A stretch of DNA of 64,000 bases. Origin: Prevotella sp. Its GTDB lineage: Bacteria > Bacteroidota > Bacteroidia > Bacteroidales > Bacteroidaceae. The position numbers and the translations under genes were made by a program. Each line of letters opens with the position of its first letter. Positions within the stretch are counted from its first letter, which is position 1. The stretch is from the NCBI GenBank assembly GCA_021636625.1, contig JAJWLX010000001.1:124001-188000 (forward strand), in the 5' to 3' direction. The notes beneath the pieces are model-generated. The model was not told the DNA's origin. It did no database searches and saw nothing but the letters and a program-made list of their open reading frames with translations. Below are positions 42,099-50,730 of the stretch, piece by piece.

Positions 42099-42746
42099 AT
42101 GAAGAAGATAAAATATATATTATGTGCTTGCCTGATGATGGCAAGTATGGGCATGGAAGCAAAGTCGATGAAAGACTTGCTGGTTTCGATGCCCGATTCT
42201 GTTGTGCCTTATCTCAACCACAACCTGCGGCTGGAATTTGCTGAGCTGCAGGAGATGGGAGTGAAGGCAGAAGTGAAGAATCTGTTAGGCGAAACGAGTG
42301 TGATGGATACGCTGACTGCTGATTTCGCCCAGTTGAGAACAAGCAAGAGCGCTACTTTGCAGATGAAGAAACTGCCATCGGCTAACGGCGATTCGCTGCT
42401 TTGCGTGGTGAAGACGTTTGCCGGAGTAGAGAAGGAGAGTGAACTCTATCTCTTTAATCAGGATTGGCAAGAGCAGGATGCCAGCAGAATTTTCGATGGA
42501 AAATCTTTGCAGGAACTCGCTTCCGGACTTGTTGCCAAACCCGATACGATGAGTGAGGCTAGGTTTGAGGAACTTAAGGGGAAAATTGAACTCAAAATCG
42601 TGAGTGCTTTGCTCTTGCAACACGAAAACAGTCTCGTAGTGCGCTTGGCTTTCCCTTTCCTGTCTGCTGACGATAAGAAGGCTGTAAATGCAATAAAAGT
42701 GCAAAGAAAATTTAATTGGAATGGTAAAACTTTTAAGGAGAGTTAA
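42099..42746 (+). CDS. DUF3256 secreted protein
   Basis: 215 aa from ATG 42099, which gives a good signal peptide (MKKIKYILCACLMMASMGMEAKS). An earlier TTG frame start at 42021 would overlap the 34-aa gene and is rejected. The mature part begins MKDLLVSMPDSVVPYLNHNLRLEFAELQEMG, the DUF3256 hallmark; the rest is beta-rich (LQMKKLPSANGDSLLCVVKTFAG). The family is found in Bacteroidales and has no known role. It is last in its string. Confidence 0.88.
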   Translation: MKKIKYILCACLMMASMGMEAKSMKDLLVSMPDSVVPYLNHNLRLEFAELQEMGVKAEVKNLLGETSVMDTLTADFAQLRTSKSATLQMKKLPSANGDSLLCVVKTFAGVEKESELYLFNQDWQEQDASRIFDGKSLQELASGLVAKPDTMSEARFEELKGKIELKIVSALLLQHENSLVVRLAFPFLSADDKKAVNAIKVQRKFNWNGKTFKES

Positions 42747-42772
42747 ATTCTTGAAGTTTTTTGCTATAAACT

Positions 42773-42803
42773 ATTGCAGGTTACAAGATTATTTGTACCT
42801 TTG
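42773..42803 (+). promoter_or_regulatory. Promoter of a short non-coding transcript
   Basis: ATTG at 42773-42776 and TACCTTTG at 42796-42803, spaced 19 bp. No ORF follows before the terminator hairpin at 42847-42877. Confidence 0.65.
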
Positions 42804-42809
42804 CATCGT

Positions 42810-42878
42810 GTTTTTCATGGTATTAGATTATTAAGGTTAATAAAAGATTGGTTGTCGTGAGACAATCAATTTTTTTTG
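42810..42878 (+). ncRNA. Putative small RNA of about 70 nt
   Basis: A consensus promoter is followed within about 37 nt by an intrinsic terminator: a 10-bp stem (42847-42856 with 42861-42870) closed by a GTGA tetraloop, then eight T. The transcript would be about 69 nt with an unstructured AT-rich 5' half. The hairpin tip TTGTCGTGAGA is shared with the element at 60.36 kb. It could also act as a terminator for the DUF3256 string. No known RNA family is recognised. Confidence 0.5.
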
Positions 42879-42953
42879 TCCCTATCTGAAGGCTTCAGCC
42901 CCCTTGTCTTTCCCATCGGCTGGAGGCCGTTGGTTCAGACCGCAGGGCGATGT

Positions 42954-43526
42954 TTAGAAGATAACCATTCCGATGATACCGCAGATGAAAAGCAGCAGGA
43001 TAGGGTTGGTCTTTCTGAATTTTGTGAAGTAGAAAGCAGCCAGAAACAGCACGATACTTGCTCCGAAGACAAACGGATTGTCGGTTGGTGATCCGAAGTT
43101 CTCTTTATTCATCAGGAGAACAGCGGCAGCAGCTATCAGTCCGATGATGGCAGGGCGTAGTCCCGCAAAGATATCCTTTACGATTTTAGAATCCTTGTGC
43201 GTAATCAGATAACGGCTGATGAGAATCATGATGATAAAAGGCAGCCACATGATGGAGAGCGAAGCCAATACCGAACCCAGACAGGCTGCCCAAGTAGGAT
43301 AGCCGTCGTGAAGGCAGGCGGTATAACCTACGTAGGTGGCACAGTTGATGCCGATAGGTCCCGGTGTAGACTGGCTGATAGCCACAATATCCGTAAACTC
43401 AGCATTGGTAAGCCAATGGTTCTTCACTACCGTCTCGTTATGGATGAGCGAAAGCATCGCATATCCACCACCAAAATTAAATGTACCAATCTTGGTAAAT
43501 ATCAGAAATAATTTCAGAAATAGCAT
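42954..43526 (-). CDS. Chromate transporter family protein, second half
   Basis: 190 aa with about six membrane helices. It starts LFLKLFLIFTKIGTFNFGGGYAMLSLIHNETV and has DIVAISQSTPGPIGINCATYVGY, the CHR signature (FGGGYAM...TPGP). Short single-domain CHR proteins work as pairs, each giving half of a ChrA-like unit. Its partner starts upstream on the same strand, with 36 bp between. Family members export chromate or take up other anions; the true substrate in an anaerobe is uncertain. Confidence 0.9.
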   Translation of the reverse strand: MLFLKLFLIFTKIGTFNFGGGYAMLSLIHNETVVKNHWLTNAEFTDIVAISQSTPGPIGINCATYVGYTACLHDGYPTWAACLGSVLASLSIMWLPFIIMILISRYLITHKDSKIVKDIFAGLRPAIIGLIAAAAVLLMNKENFGSPTDNPFVFGASIVLFLAAFYFTKFRKTNPILLLFICGIIGMVIF

Positions 43527-43562
43527 ATCTTTACTTTGAACTTTGAATTTTGAACTTTATGA

Positions 43563-44096
43563 TTAGCTTTGCTTCTTGTATTTTCCGTAGAGCCAGCCCA
43601 GCACTCCGGCAGCAATGATGATGTAGATAGGGGAGATGCCGAAAGCTGCAATCAGCAGACAGCAGACAACGGGAATCCAGATGTTGTAGCGGTTGATGTT
43701 TGCCGTCTTTGCCATCTTGAAGCAAGGCGCAGCAATGAGCGCTACCACGGCAGGGCGCACACCCATGAAGAACTTGCCCACCCAATAATTGTCCTTGAAA
43801 TGCTGGAAGAACATGGCGATGATGAGAATGGCGATGATAGAAGGCAGGGCTATACCAATGGCACCCACAATGCCTCCCCAGACTCCCTTCAGTTTATAGC
43901 CGATATGACTCGCCATATCGATGGCGAAGATGCCCGGAGTGGTCTGCGCCACTACCATGATATCCATGAACTCCTGCTTGTCCATCCACTTGTTCTTGTC
44001 TACAAATTCTTGTTCCATGATCGGTATCATGGCGTAGCCTCCGCCTAGCGTGAAAGCCCCGATTTTATTGCACGTGATGAAAAATTTTACTAACAT
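43563..44096 (-). CDS. Chromate transporter family protein, first half
   Basis: 177 aa, about six helices: LVKFFITCNKIGAFTLGGGYAMIPIMEQEFV and DIMVVAQTTPGIFAIDMASHIGYKL. It is the N-terminal-type partner of the short-chain CHR pair and is transcribed first. A -7 box (TATTTTTG on the minus strand) is at 44146-44153. The gap to its partner holds heptad-like TTTGAAC repeats that also occur before uvrA at 4.9 kb. Confidence 0.9.
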   Translation of the reverse strand: MLVKFFITCNKIGAFTLGGGYAMIPIMEQEFVDKNKWMDKQEFMDIMVVAQTTPGIFAIDMASHIGYKLKGVWGGIVGAIGIALPSIIAILIIAMFFQHFKDNYWVGKFFMGVRPAVVALIAAPCFKMAKTANINRYNIWIPVVCCLLIAAFGISPIYIIIAAGVLGWLYGKYKKQS

Positions 44097-44227
44097 ATCA
44101 GTTGCTTCTATATTGTTTTTCTCTTATATCTGTTGAAATCGACTGCAAAAATACACATAATTTGTTAAATATGCTAGCTTTCATGCGGATAATCTTCAAA
44201 ATCGTGTGCTTTTTTCCCGAATTTTTG

Positions 44228-44235
44228 TATCTTTG
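44228..44235 (+). promoter_or_regulatory. -7 box of the nucleoside permease gene
   Basis: TATCTTTG, 35 bp before the ATG at 44270. It is divergent from the chromate-transporter pair. The -33 box is not clear. Confidence 0.6.
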
Positions 44236-44269
44236 CAGCTAATATTTTATAATAAAAAGACATTAAACT

Positions 44270-45571
44270 ATGAATCTGAAAGTACGCCTAGCAGTGATGA
44301 ACTTCCTGGAGTTTGCAGTTTGGGGAGCTTATCTTACGTCTATGGGCAACTATCTCGGCAAGGCTGGGATGGGTGCTGAGATTTCCTGGTTCTATACCAT
44401 CCAGGGAATCGTATCTATTTTTATGCCTACATTGATGGGCATTGTTGCTGATAAGTATATCCAGCCGCAACGTCTTTTGGGCTATTGTCACCTTTTGGCA
44501 GGAGCAGCCATGATAGGTCTGTTCGGTATGGGACAGGCTAGCCAGACTCCTAATGAGGCAATGTTTATAGCTGTTTATACCTTCAGCGTGGCATTCTATA
44601 TGCCTACATTGGCATTGTCAAATACTTCTGCATTCAGTATATTGAAGAGCAACGGGCTTGACACCGTGAAGGCCTTCCCGCCAATTCGCGTGTTCGGAAC
44701 CGTGGGTTTCATCCTTACGATGTGGATTGTGAACTGTGCTACCTGGGACAACGGTTCATTCTCGTTCCTGTTGAGCGAGAACGCCCATAAGTTCCAGTAT
44801 ACCCATTATCAGTTCCTGGTATCGGGTGTGCTCAGCATCCTTCTCTTCCTCTATTGCTTCTCATTGCCTAGCTGTCCTGTAGTGAAGAAAGAGGCTAAGA
44901 GTTGGGTTGAGACATGGGGTTTCGATGCCTTCAAACTCTTCAAGAGCCGTGAGATGGCGATGTTCTTCATCTTCTCTTGTATGCTTGGTATGAGCCTGCA
45001 GGTAACCAATGGCTATGCCACTCCGTTCATTACCAGTTTCAAGGGCGATCCAACGATGCTTGATACCTTTGCAGCTAACAATGCTACGCTTCTGGTATCC
45101 ATCTCTCAGGTTGCCGAGGCGCTCTGTATCCTTCTGATTCCATTCTTCCTGAAGCGATATGGCATCAAGGTTGTGATGCTCATCGCCATGTTGGCATGGG
45201 TTTTGCGATTCGGTTTCTTCGGATTGGGCAATCCTGCATTCCCGGGTGTTACCTTCTTCATCCTCTCATGCATCGTTTACGGTGTAGCTTTCGACTTCTT
45301 CAATGTGTCGGGCGGTCTGTTTGTAGACCAGAAATGTGATGTGAAGGTAAGAGCATCGGCTCAAGGTCTGTTCATGCTGATGACCAACGGTCTGGGTGCA
45401 TCTATCGGAACCATTCTCGCAGGTATGGTCATCAACCATTACTGCCACTGGACAGACGATGGCTATCTGATGGGTGACTGGAAAACCTGCTGGTTCATCT
45501 TTGCCGGTTATGCGCTCGTGGTAGCTGTAGCCTTTGCTGTCCTTTTCCGTCCGAAGAAAGAACAGAAATAA
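44270..45571 (+). CDS. NupG-type nucleoside permease (MFS)
   Basis: 433 aa with 12 helices. The start MNLKVRLAVMNFLEFAVWGAYLTSMGNYL and GIVADKYIQPQRLLGYCHLLAGAAM match the nucleoside:H+ symporter family (NupG/XapB). Other conserved parts are FPPIRVFGTVGFILTMWIVN and GVAFDFFNVSGGLFVDQKCDVKVRASAQGLFMLMTNGLG. It is predicted to import purine or pyrimidine nucleosides across the inner membrane. The nucleoside range cannot be read from sequence. Confidence 0.92.
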   Translation: MNLKVRLAVMNFLEFAVWGAYLTSMGNYLGKAGMGAEISWFYTIQGIVSIFMPTLMGIVADKYIQPQRLLGYCHLLAGAAMIGLFGMGQASQTPNEAMFIAVYTFSVAFYMPTLALSNTSAFSILKSNGLDTVKAFPPIRVFGTVGFILTMWIVNCATWDNGSFSFLLSENAHKFQYTHYQFLVSGVLSILLFLYCFSLPSCPVVKKEAKSWVETWGFDAFKLFKSREMAMFFIFSCMLGMSLQVTNGYATPFITSFKGDPTMLDTFAANNATLLVSISQVAEALCILLIPFFLKRYGIKVVMLIAMLAWVLRFGFFGLGNPAFPGVTFFILSCIVYGVAFDFFNVSGGLFVDQKCDVKVRASAQGLFMLMTNGLGASIGTILAGMVINHYCHWTDDGYLMGDWKTCWFIFAGYALVVAVAFAVLFRPKKEQK

Positions 45572-45655
45572 GAAAGAAAAAGGGTCATACTCAACACGAG
45601 AGTAAAAACAGATAACGTAAGAATATAATAAATTTAAATAAAGAAAGGGTACATA

Positions 45656-46219
45656 ATGATGTTGTACAAACTTAAACTCGCTGCCTGCTTTGGCATCCCG
45701 GAAGGTTTCGGGACATGTATTATTAGTTTGGTAGACGAAGCCGAAAAAAGAGCTTTATCTATCCTGACTCAGGAATATGTAGCAGAGCAGCTGAAGGCAT
45801 GTAATTCGAAAACTTCTGACTTTAATAATGATGTGATTTCTGTGCTTTGGACACTATTTGACAGGCAAAATGTAGACGATTTCTATCTCGAATTCGATGC
45901 TACGCCAGAGAGGGGAATATATGCTACTCTTGTGAATAAAATCACAAATGAGCGAATGAGTATCAAACCTGACCAGGCTGTGTTGCTGGCTATGGCTGCG
46001 GATATGGAAATGTATACAACAGAGATGGTTATGAAGGAGCTTTCTACTCCTTTTAATAAAGAGAACGTGACTTCGACAGCATGTTCCGTTCCACTCTTGG
46101 CCTTGCCAGACCAAATGCTCGAGAAAGCATTGGATTGTGCTATTAATGAAGAAGATTACGAAGCAGCCTCAGCTATTCGCGATGAGATAGAGCGCCGCAA
46201 AGCCAAAAAAGGTGAATAA
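45656..46219 (+). CDS. UVR-motif protein of unknown role
   Basis: 187 aa, no signal peptide. The C-terminus has a UvrB/UvrC-type motif (LDCAINEEDYEAASAIRDEIERRKAKK), the helical hairpin through which UvrB and UvrC or McsA-like proteins bind partners. The rest (LKLAACFGIPEGFGTCIISLVDEAEKRALSILTQEYVAEQL) is alpha/beta and resembles the bifunctional nuclease (DUF151) family in layout, but that is uncertain. Two adjacent ATGs (45656, 45659) are possible starts. It lies 60 bp before rsmE and is likely co-transcribed. Confidence 0.75.
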   Translation: MMLYKLKLAACFGIPEGFGTCIISLVDEAEKRALSILTQEYVAEQLKACNSKTSDFNNDVISVLWTLFDRQNVDDFYLEFDATPERGIYATLVNKITNERMSIKPDQAVLLAMAADMEMYTTEMVMKELSTPFNKENVTSTACSVPLLALPDQMLEKALDCAINEEDYEAASAIRDEIERRKAKKGE

Positions 46220-46279
46220 ATAAAGGATATTTTTACGGAATAACAGAAAATAAAGAAGAAAAAGTAACAATAAGAGAAA

Positions 46280-47035
46280 ATGAAAGAAGTTAGATTTTTC
46301 TATGTGCCAGATGCGGCTACGCAGACAGAACTGCCTCAGGAAGAGGCTACTCATGCACTCAGGGTTTTGCGTATCCAGGCGGGGGACGAATTGTTCCTGA
46401 TGGATGGCAAGGGGGTGTTCTACCGCGCAGAAGTCTCGCTGGCTACCAACAAACGCTGCATCTATGAGGTGAAGGAGGTTATGCCGCAGCAGCCTGCCTG
46501 GCGCGGACACATTCACCTGGCCATCGCCCCGACAAAGATGATGGACCGCATAGAATGGATGACCGAAAAGGCTACGGAAATCGGCTTCGATGAAATCTCT
46601 TTCCTCAACTGCAAGTTTTCTGAACGAAAGGTAATCCGCACCGACCGCGTAGACAAGATTGTGGTTTCTGCCGTCAAGCAGAGCCACAAGGCGTGGAAAC
46701 CTGTAGTCAACGAACTGCAGAACTTTAAAGATTTTATTACTACTCCCCGCAATGGCAGAAAGTTTATCTGCCATTGCTATGAGGAGATTGAAAAGAAAGA
46801 CTTTTTTACCGAGATTTCCAAGTCATGTCCAGCTGATGATTCCGCCGGAGCAGCCCAGGAGGGTACTGATGACATCACCGTGCTGGTAGGACCTGAGGGC
46901 GATTTCTCTATCGATGAGGTGAGACTGGCCCTGGAAAACGGATATGAGAGTGTTTCGCTTGGCACCAGTCGCCTCCGTACGGAAACAGCAGGATTGGTGG
47001 CTGTCAACATGTGCCATCTGGCAAGAAGAATATAG
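46280..47035 (+). CDS. rsmE: RsmE, 16S rRNA uracil-1498 N3-methyltransferase
   Basis: 251 aa, family length. A SPOUT-class SAM enzyme that methylates U1498 of 16S rRNA. The N-terminal PUA-like part has EEATHALRVLRIQAGDELFLMDGKG; the knot domain has APTKMMDRIEWMTEKATEIGFDEISFL, CKFSERKVI, LVGPEGDFSIDEV and SLGTSRLRTETAGLVAV, which are diagnostic. It follows the UVR-motif gene closely. Confidence 0.96.
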   Translation: MKEVRFFYVPDAATQTELPQEEATHALRVLRIQAGDELFLMDGKGVFYRAEVSLATNKRCIYEVKEVMPQQPAWRGHIHLAIAPTKMMDRIEWMTEKATEIGFDEISFLNCKFSERKVIRTDRVDKIVVSAVKQSHKAWKPVVNELQNFKDFITTPRNGRKFICHCYEEIEKKDFFTEISKSCPADDSAGAAQEGTDDITVLVGPEGDFSIDEVRLALENGYESVSLGTSRLRTETAGLVAVNMCHLARRI

Positions 47036-47050
47036 CAAGTTATATCCATA

Positions 47051-47071
47051 CGCCCTTGAAGGGCTGAAGCT
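47051..47071 (-). repeat. REP-like unit related to those at 19.8 kb
   Basis: The minus strand reads AGCTTCAGCCCTTCAAGGGCG, differing at 4 of 21 bases from the paired units at 19811 and 19877. It lies between rsmE and the DUF4836 gene. Confidence 0.6.
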
Positions 47072-47091
47072 TTAAAATATTTACTAGTGTG

Positions 47092-48489
47092 ATGAAAAGA
47101 TTGTATAAGAGTTTGATGTTCATGTGCTTGGCTGTCGTATTGGGATTGCTGAGCTCATGCTCGGGCACTGACTATCTCAATGCCATTCCAAAGAAAAGTA
47201 CTGCGCTCATCTCTGTTGATATGCAGCAGATGGCATCCGGCAAGAGCGATGAAGACAAGGCGGGAATGCTCAAGTCTCTGTTGCACGTTGAAGATGCATC
47301 GAAGTGTGGCATCGACATCTCAGAGAAGATATTCCTCTTTGAGAGTGCTGATGGCAACCTCGGACTTTGTGCTAAGGTGAGCGATGAGGGCGATGTGGAA
47401 GACTGGCTTGCCTCGCTTGCCAAACAGCATATCGCTACAGAGGTGAAAGAGCGCAAAGGCTTTCATTTCTCTGTATTGAAAAATTCGTGGCTGGTCGGCT
47501 TTTCTGATCAGGCACTCCTCGTTATGGGACCGGTTGTAGCCGATGCGCAGGCCCAGCTCCAGCAGCAGATGGTGAAATATCTGAAGGCTGATGAGGGCGA
47601 AGGTATTACCGCATCGCCTATGTTTGAACGGCTGGAAACCATCACCTCGCCTATGGCTATGGTGGCTCAGGCTCAGGCGTTGCCGGAGAAGTTCGTAGCT
47701 CCATTTACCCTTGGCACGCCTAAGGATACCGACCCTTCGCAGGTAGTGATTGCTGCCGAGATGGTCGTGAAAGACGGTATTCTGCAGGTGAAGGGAGAAA
47801 CCTTCTCCTTTAATAAAGAAATAGATGAGGCTCTGAAGAAGGCGGCTCAAACCTATCGTCCGGTCAAGGGCAGCTACGTCAAGTCAATGCCTGCTGATGC
47901 ACTGGCGGGTATCTTCATGAACGTAAAGGGCAATCAGTTTCTGCCGATGATGCAGAGCAACCGCAGCCTTCAGACCCTCCTGATGGGTATCAACCAGGCC
48001 ATCGACATGGATAATATCATCCGTAGTGTGGATGGAGATATGGCTATCGTGATGCCTTCGCTTACAGATAACAATATGCAGATGACGATGGCTGCTAAAC
48101 TGTCGCATGCCAATTGGTTGGGCGATGTTGATTATTGGAAAACTTCATGTCCGGCTGGTGCGAAGATAGCCAATTGGGGAAAGAATGCTTACTTCTATAC
48201 CGATGGCAAGACCTCGTTCTATTTCGGTGTGACGGATGACAAGCAGTTCTTTAGCGGAAGTGACCAGCTGATGGCGCAATATGCCGTGAAACCAAGTAAT
48301 CATCCGATAGATGCAAAGATTCAGAAACTCATCGTCGGTCAGAAACTGGCAATGGTCATCAATCTCGCCAAGAGTTCTGATAGTGACGGCTCGGGCAAGA
48401 ATGATGCCATCTCTACCGTAACCGGTCTGCTCACCCCAGTCTTCGGAAATCTTACTTCGGTGGTCTATACTTTAAAGGTAAAAGAGTAA
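47092..48489 (+). CDS. DUF4836 family lipoprotein
   Basis: 465 aa from ATG 47092; a GTG one codon earlier is possible. The N-terminus MKRLYKSLMFMCLAVVLGLLSSCSG has a lipobox (LSSC). The mature part starts TDYLNAIPKKSTALISVDMQQMA, the mark of DUF4836, a Bacteroidales lipoprotein family of unknown function. Lengthy alternating beta/alpha segments follow, without catalytic motifs. The ABC transporter pair lies 121 bp downstream, behind a short run of repeats. Confidence 0.85.
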   Translation: MKRLYKSLMFMCLAVVLGLLSSCSGTDYLNAIPKKSTALISVDMQQMASGKSDEDKAGMLKSLLHVEDASKCGIDISEKIFLFESADGNLGLCAKVSDEGDVEDWLASLAKQHIATEVKERKGFHFSVLKNSWLVGFSDQALLVMGPVVADAQAQLQQQMVKYLKADEGEGITASPMFERLETITSPMAMVAQAQALPEKFVAPFTLGTPKDTDPSQVVIAAEMVVKDGILQVKGETFSFNKEIDEALKKAAQTYRPVKGSYVKSMPADALAGIFMNVKGNQFLPMMQSNRSLQTLLMGINQAIDMDNIIRSVDGDMAIVMPSLTDNNMQMTMAAKLSHANWLGDVDYWKTSCPAGAKIANWGKNAYFYTDGKTSFYFGVTDDKQFFSGSDQLMAQYAVKPSNHPIDAKIQKLIVGQKLAMVINLAKSSDSDGSGKNDAISTVTGLLTPVFGNLTSVVYTLKVKE

Positions 48490-48530
48490 AAGGGTAAAAA
48501 AGTAAAAAGAACCTCCCTCCTCTGCGCCCC

Positions 48531-48556
48531 CGTTCCTAGCGATTCTATCGCTAGTC
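48531..48556. repeat. 26-bp repeat flanking the ABC genes (left)
   Basis: It begins CGTTCCTAGCGATTCTATCG and contains the palindrome TAGCGATTCTATCGCTA. It resembles 50466-50491 at 22 of 26 positions. Confidence 0.7.
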
Positions 48557-48610
48557 CCCCAAAAAGTCCTAATTTAAAAGGTAAAAGATTAAACATTAAA
48601 CATAAAAAAA

Positions 48611-49255
48611 GTGGAAAAGATTCAGCTTCATTCCGTTCTCCCACAGGTTTTTGCCCAGCGCAACGACCTGAATTCGGAGATATGGAAGCAGGATGTTACC
48701 TTCGAGAAAGGTCATCTTTATCTTATCGAGGCAGAGAGTGGCAGCGGAAAGAGTACTTTCTGCAGCTATGTGCTCGGCTATCGTCACGACTACAGCGGAA
48801 GCGTGATGTTCGACAATGATGTTACCGCCAACTATAAGGTGAAAGACTGGGTAGAGATGCGCAAGCGTCACATCAGCCATCTCTTTCAGGAACTCCGTCT
48901 CTTCCCTGAGCTTACTGCCCTGGAGAATGTAGAAATCAAAAACAAGATAACCGGATTCAAGACGCGTGAGCAGATACTGAAATGGTTTGATATGCTCGGT
49001 ATTGCTGATAAGGTAGATGCCAAAATCGGCAGAATGTCGTTCGGACAGCAGCAGCGTGTGGCAATGATGCGTGCGCTCTGTCAGCCTTTCGATTTCATTC
49101 TCGCTGATGAGCCTATCAGTCACCTCGACGACAACAATTCGCGCATCATGGCAGATATCATGATGACCGAAGCGAAGGCGCAGGGGGCTGGCGTTATCGT
49201 AACCAGTATAGGTAAACACATGGACTTAAACTATGAACATATATTTAGATTATGA
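48611..49255 (+). CDS. ABC transporter ATP-binding protein (LolD/MacB-like)
   Basis: 214 aa from a GTG codon at 48611; no ATG is available upstream in frame. Walker A is ESGSGKSTF, the Q-loop region FQELRLFPELTALENV, the signature MSFGQQQRVAMMRAL and Walker B FILADEPISHLDD. The size and the type of partner point to the MacB/LolD/FtsE group, which powers envelope export or lipoprotein handling. Its last codons overlap the permease start by 4 bp (ATGA), so translation is coupled. Confidence 0.9.
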   Translation: MEKIQLHSVLPQVFAQRNDLNSEIWKQDVTFEKGHLYLIEAESGSGKSTFCSYVLGYRHDYSGSVMFDNDVTANYKVKDWVEMRKRHISHLFQELRLFPELTALENVEIKNKITGFKTREQILKWFDMLGIADKVDAKIGRMSFGQQQRVAMMRALCQPFDFILADEPISHLDDNNSRIMADIMMTEAKAQGAGVIVTSIGKHMDLNYEHIFRL

Positions 49256-50451
49256 ATCTCGTTTGGAAATTATTGCGTCAGCATATCAGCATACCTCAGT
49301 TTGCGGGCTTTGCCTTCGCTAATCTCTTCGGTATGCTCATCGTTCTTTTCGGCTTTCAGTTTTATAAAGACGTGCTGCCTGTCTTCACTCAGCAAGACAG
49401 TTTCATGAAAGCCGACTACCTCATCATGAGCAAGAAGATAGGTATGGGAAATACAATCAGCGGCCGTTCCAATACCTTCTCGGGTTCTGAAATCGATGAA
49501 ATCGGCGACCAGAAGTTTGTAAAGAAGATAGGAAAATTCACCTCTACAGAATATAAGGTAGATGCCCAGATGGGTGTAAACGGCGTGAACGTTCTGAACA
49601 GCGAACTCTTCTTCGAGAGTGTGCCTGACGGTTTTGTTGATGTGCCGCTCAAGGACTGGAAATATACGCCGGGAACTCAGGAGGTGCCAATCATCCTCCC
49701 GCGTACCTATATTAATATGTATAACTTCGGTTTCGCCCAGAGTCATTCGCTCCCTAAAATCAGCGATGGACTGATGGGCATGATTGATTTCAATATACAG
49801 ATTCAGGCTGGCGGCAAGAAAGAGCAGTTCAAGGGAAAGGTAATCGGTTTCTCTTCGCGACTCAATACCATCCTCGTTCCACAGGCTTTCATGGACTGGA
49901 GTAACCAGGAATTTGCGCCAAACCAGAAGAGTGATCCTAACCGCCTCATCGTAGAGGTAGGAAACCCGGGAGACGAGAACATCACCAAATACCTGGATGA
50001 TAATGGTTATGAGGTAGAGACAGACAAGCTGGATGCAGAGAAGACTACCTATTTCCTTCGCATGATGGTATCAATGGTGATGATTATCGGTTTGGTTATC
50101 TCCGTTTTGAGCTTCTACATTCTGATGCTCAGCATCTATCTGCTGGTTCAGAAGAACTCTTCTAAGTTAGAGAATCTTCTTCTGATAGGTTACAGTCCGA
50201 ATAATGTAGCAAAACCATATCAGGTGCTCACCATTGCGCTGAACATCGCGGTACTCATTATCGCGTGGATTATCCTCTTCTTCCTCCGCGATTACTACAT
50301 GGGCTTCATCGAAACCCTCTTCCCTGATATCGACGAGGGCACCATGCTCCCAGCCATTGCTCTAGGTCTGCTCCTGTTCCTGATAGTTTCTATCCTGAAC
50401 ATCGTAGCCATCCGTCGCAAGGTGATGAGCATCTGGCAGCGCAAGGAGTAA
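49252..50451 (+). CDS. FtsX-like ABC transporter permease
   Basis: 399 aa. One N-terminal helix (FAGFANLFGMLIVLFGFQFY-like) is followed by a large periplasmic domain (about residues 45-265) and three C-terminal helices (MMVSMVMIIGLVISVLSFYILMLSIYLLV, VLTIALNIAVLIIAWIILFFL, MLPAIALGLLLFLIVSILNIVAI). This is the MacB/FtsX/LolC topology. NSSKLENLLLIGYSPNNVAKPYQ matches the coupling-loop region of the family. With the ATPase it forms a complete type-VII ABC unit. The cargo is unknown. Confidence 0.86.
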   Translation: MNLVWKLLRQHISIPQFAGFAFANLFGMLIVLFGFQFYKDVLPVFTQQDSFMKADYLIMSKKIGMGNTISGRSNTFSGSEIDEIGDQKFVKKIGKFTSTEYKVDAQMGVNGVNVLNSELFFESVPDGFVDVPLKDWKYTPGTQEVPIILPRTYINMYNFGFAQSHSLPKISDGLMGMIDFNIQIQAGGKKEQFKGKVIGFSSRLNTILVPQAFMDWSNQEFAPNQKSDPNRLIVEVGNPGDENITKYLDDNGYEVETDKLDAEKTTYFLRMMVSMVMIIGLVISVLSFYILMLSIYLLVQKNSSKLENLLLIGYSPNNVAKPYQVLTIALNIAVLIIAWIILFFLRDYYMGFIETLFPDIDEGTMLPAIALGLLLFLIVSILNIVAIRRKVMSIWQRKE

Positions 50452-50465
50452 GAGCGCCTAGCCTC

Positions 50466-50491
50466 CGTTCCAGGCGATTCCATCGCTTGTC
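50466..50491. repeat. 26-bp repeat flanking the ABC genes (right)
   Basis: It begins CGTTCCAGGCGATTCCATCG and is a partner of the copy at 48531-48556 (22 of 26 identical). It is followed by a C-rich run. Confidence 0.7.
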
Positions 50492-50567
50492 ATAAAAGCT
50501 CAGCCCCCCCGCTTTTAGCCCCGAAAAAACTATAAGCAACCCCTTGCTATAAATAACAAATTAAAAG

Positions 50568-50602
50568 AAATCTGCGTTATTTGCTTAACGCAGATTTTTT
50601 TA
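50568..50602 (+). terminator. Terminator of the ABC operon
   Basis: AAATCTGCGTTA (50568-50579) and TAACGCAGATTT (50586-50597) form a perfect 12-bp stem followed by TTTT. Confidence 0.93.
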
Positions 50603-50657
50603 TGTTATAAAACACTATTTTTCATGTTTTTGTAACAAATAAAAGCAATTTTTTTAT

Positions 50658-50665
50658 TACTTTTG
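50658..50665 (+). promoter_or_regulatory. -7 box of the first TonB receptor gene
   Basis: TACTTTTG. A TTTG lies at 50629-50632, but the 25-bp spacing is longer than usual. The leader to ATG 50731 is about 58 nt. Confidence 0.5.
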
Positions 50666-50730
50666 CAACCGATAACAATATAAGAGGGGGTCATATCCCC
50701 AAGTTTTAATAATTTTATATAATAAAAGGT

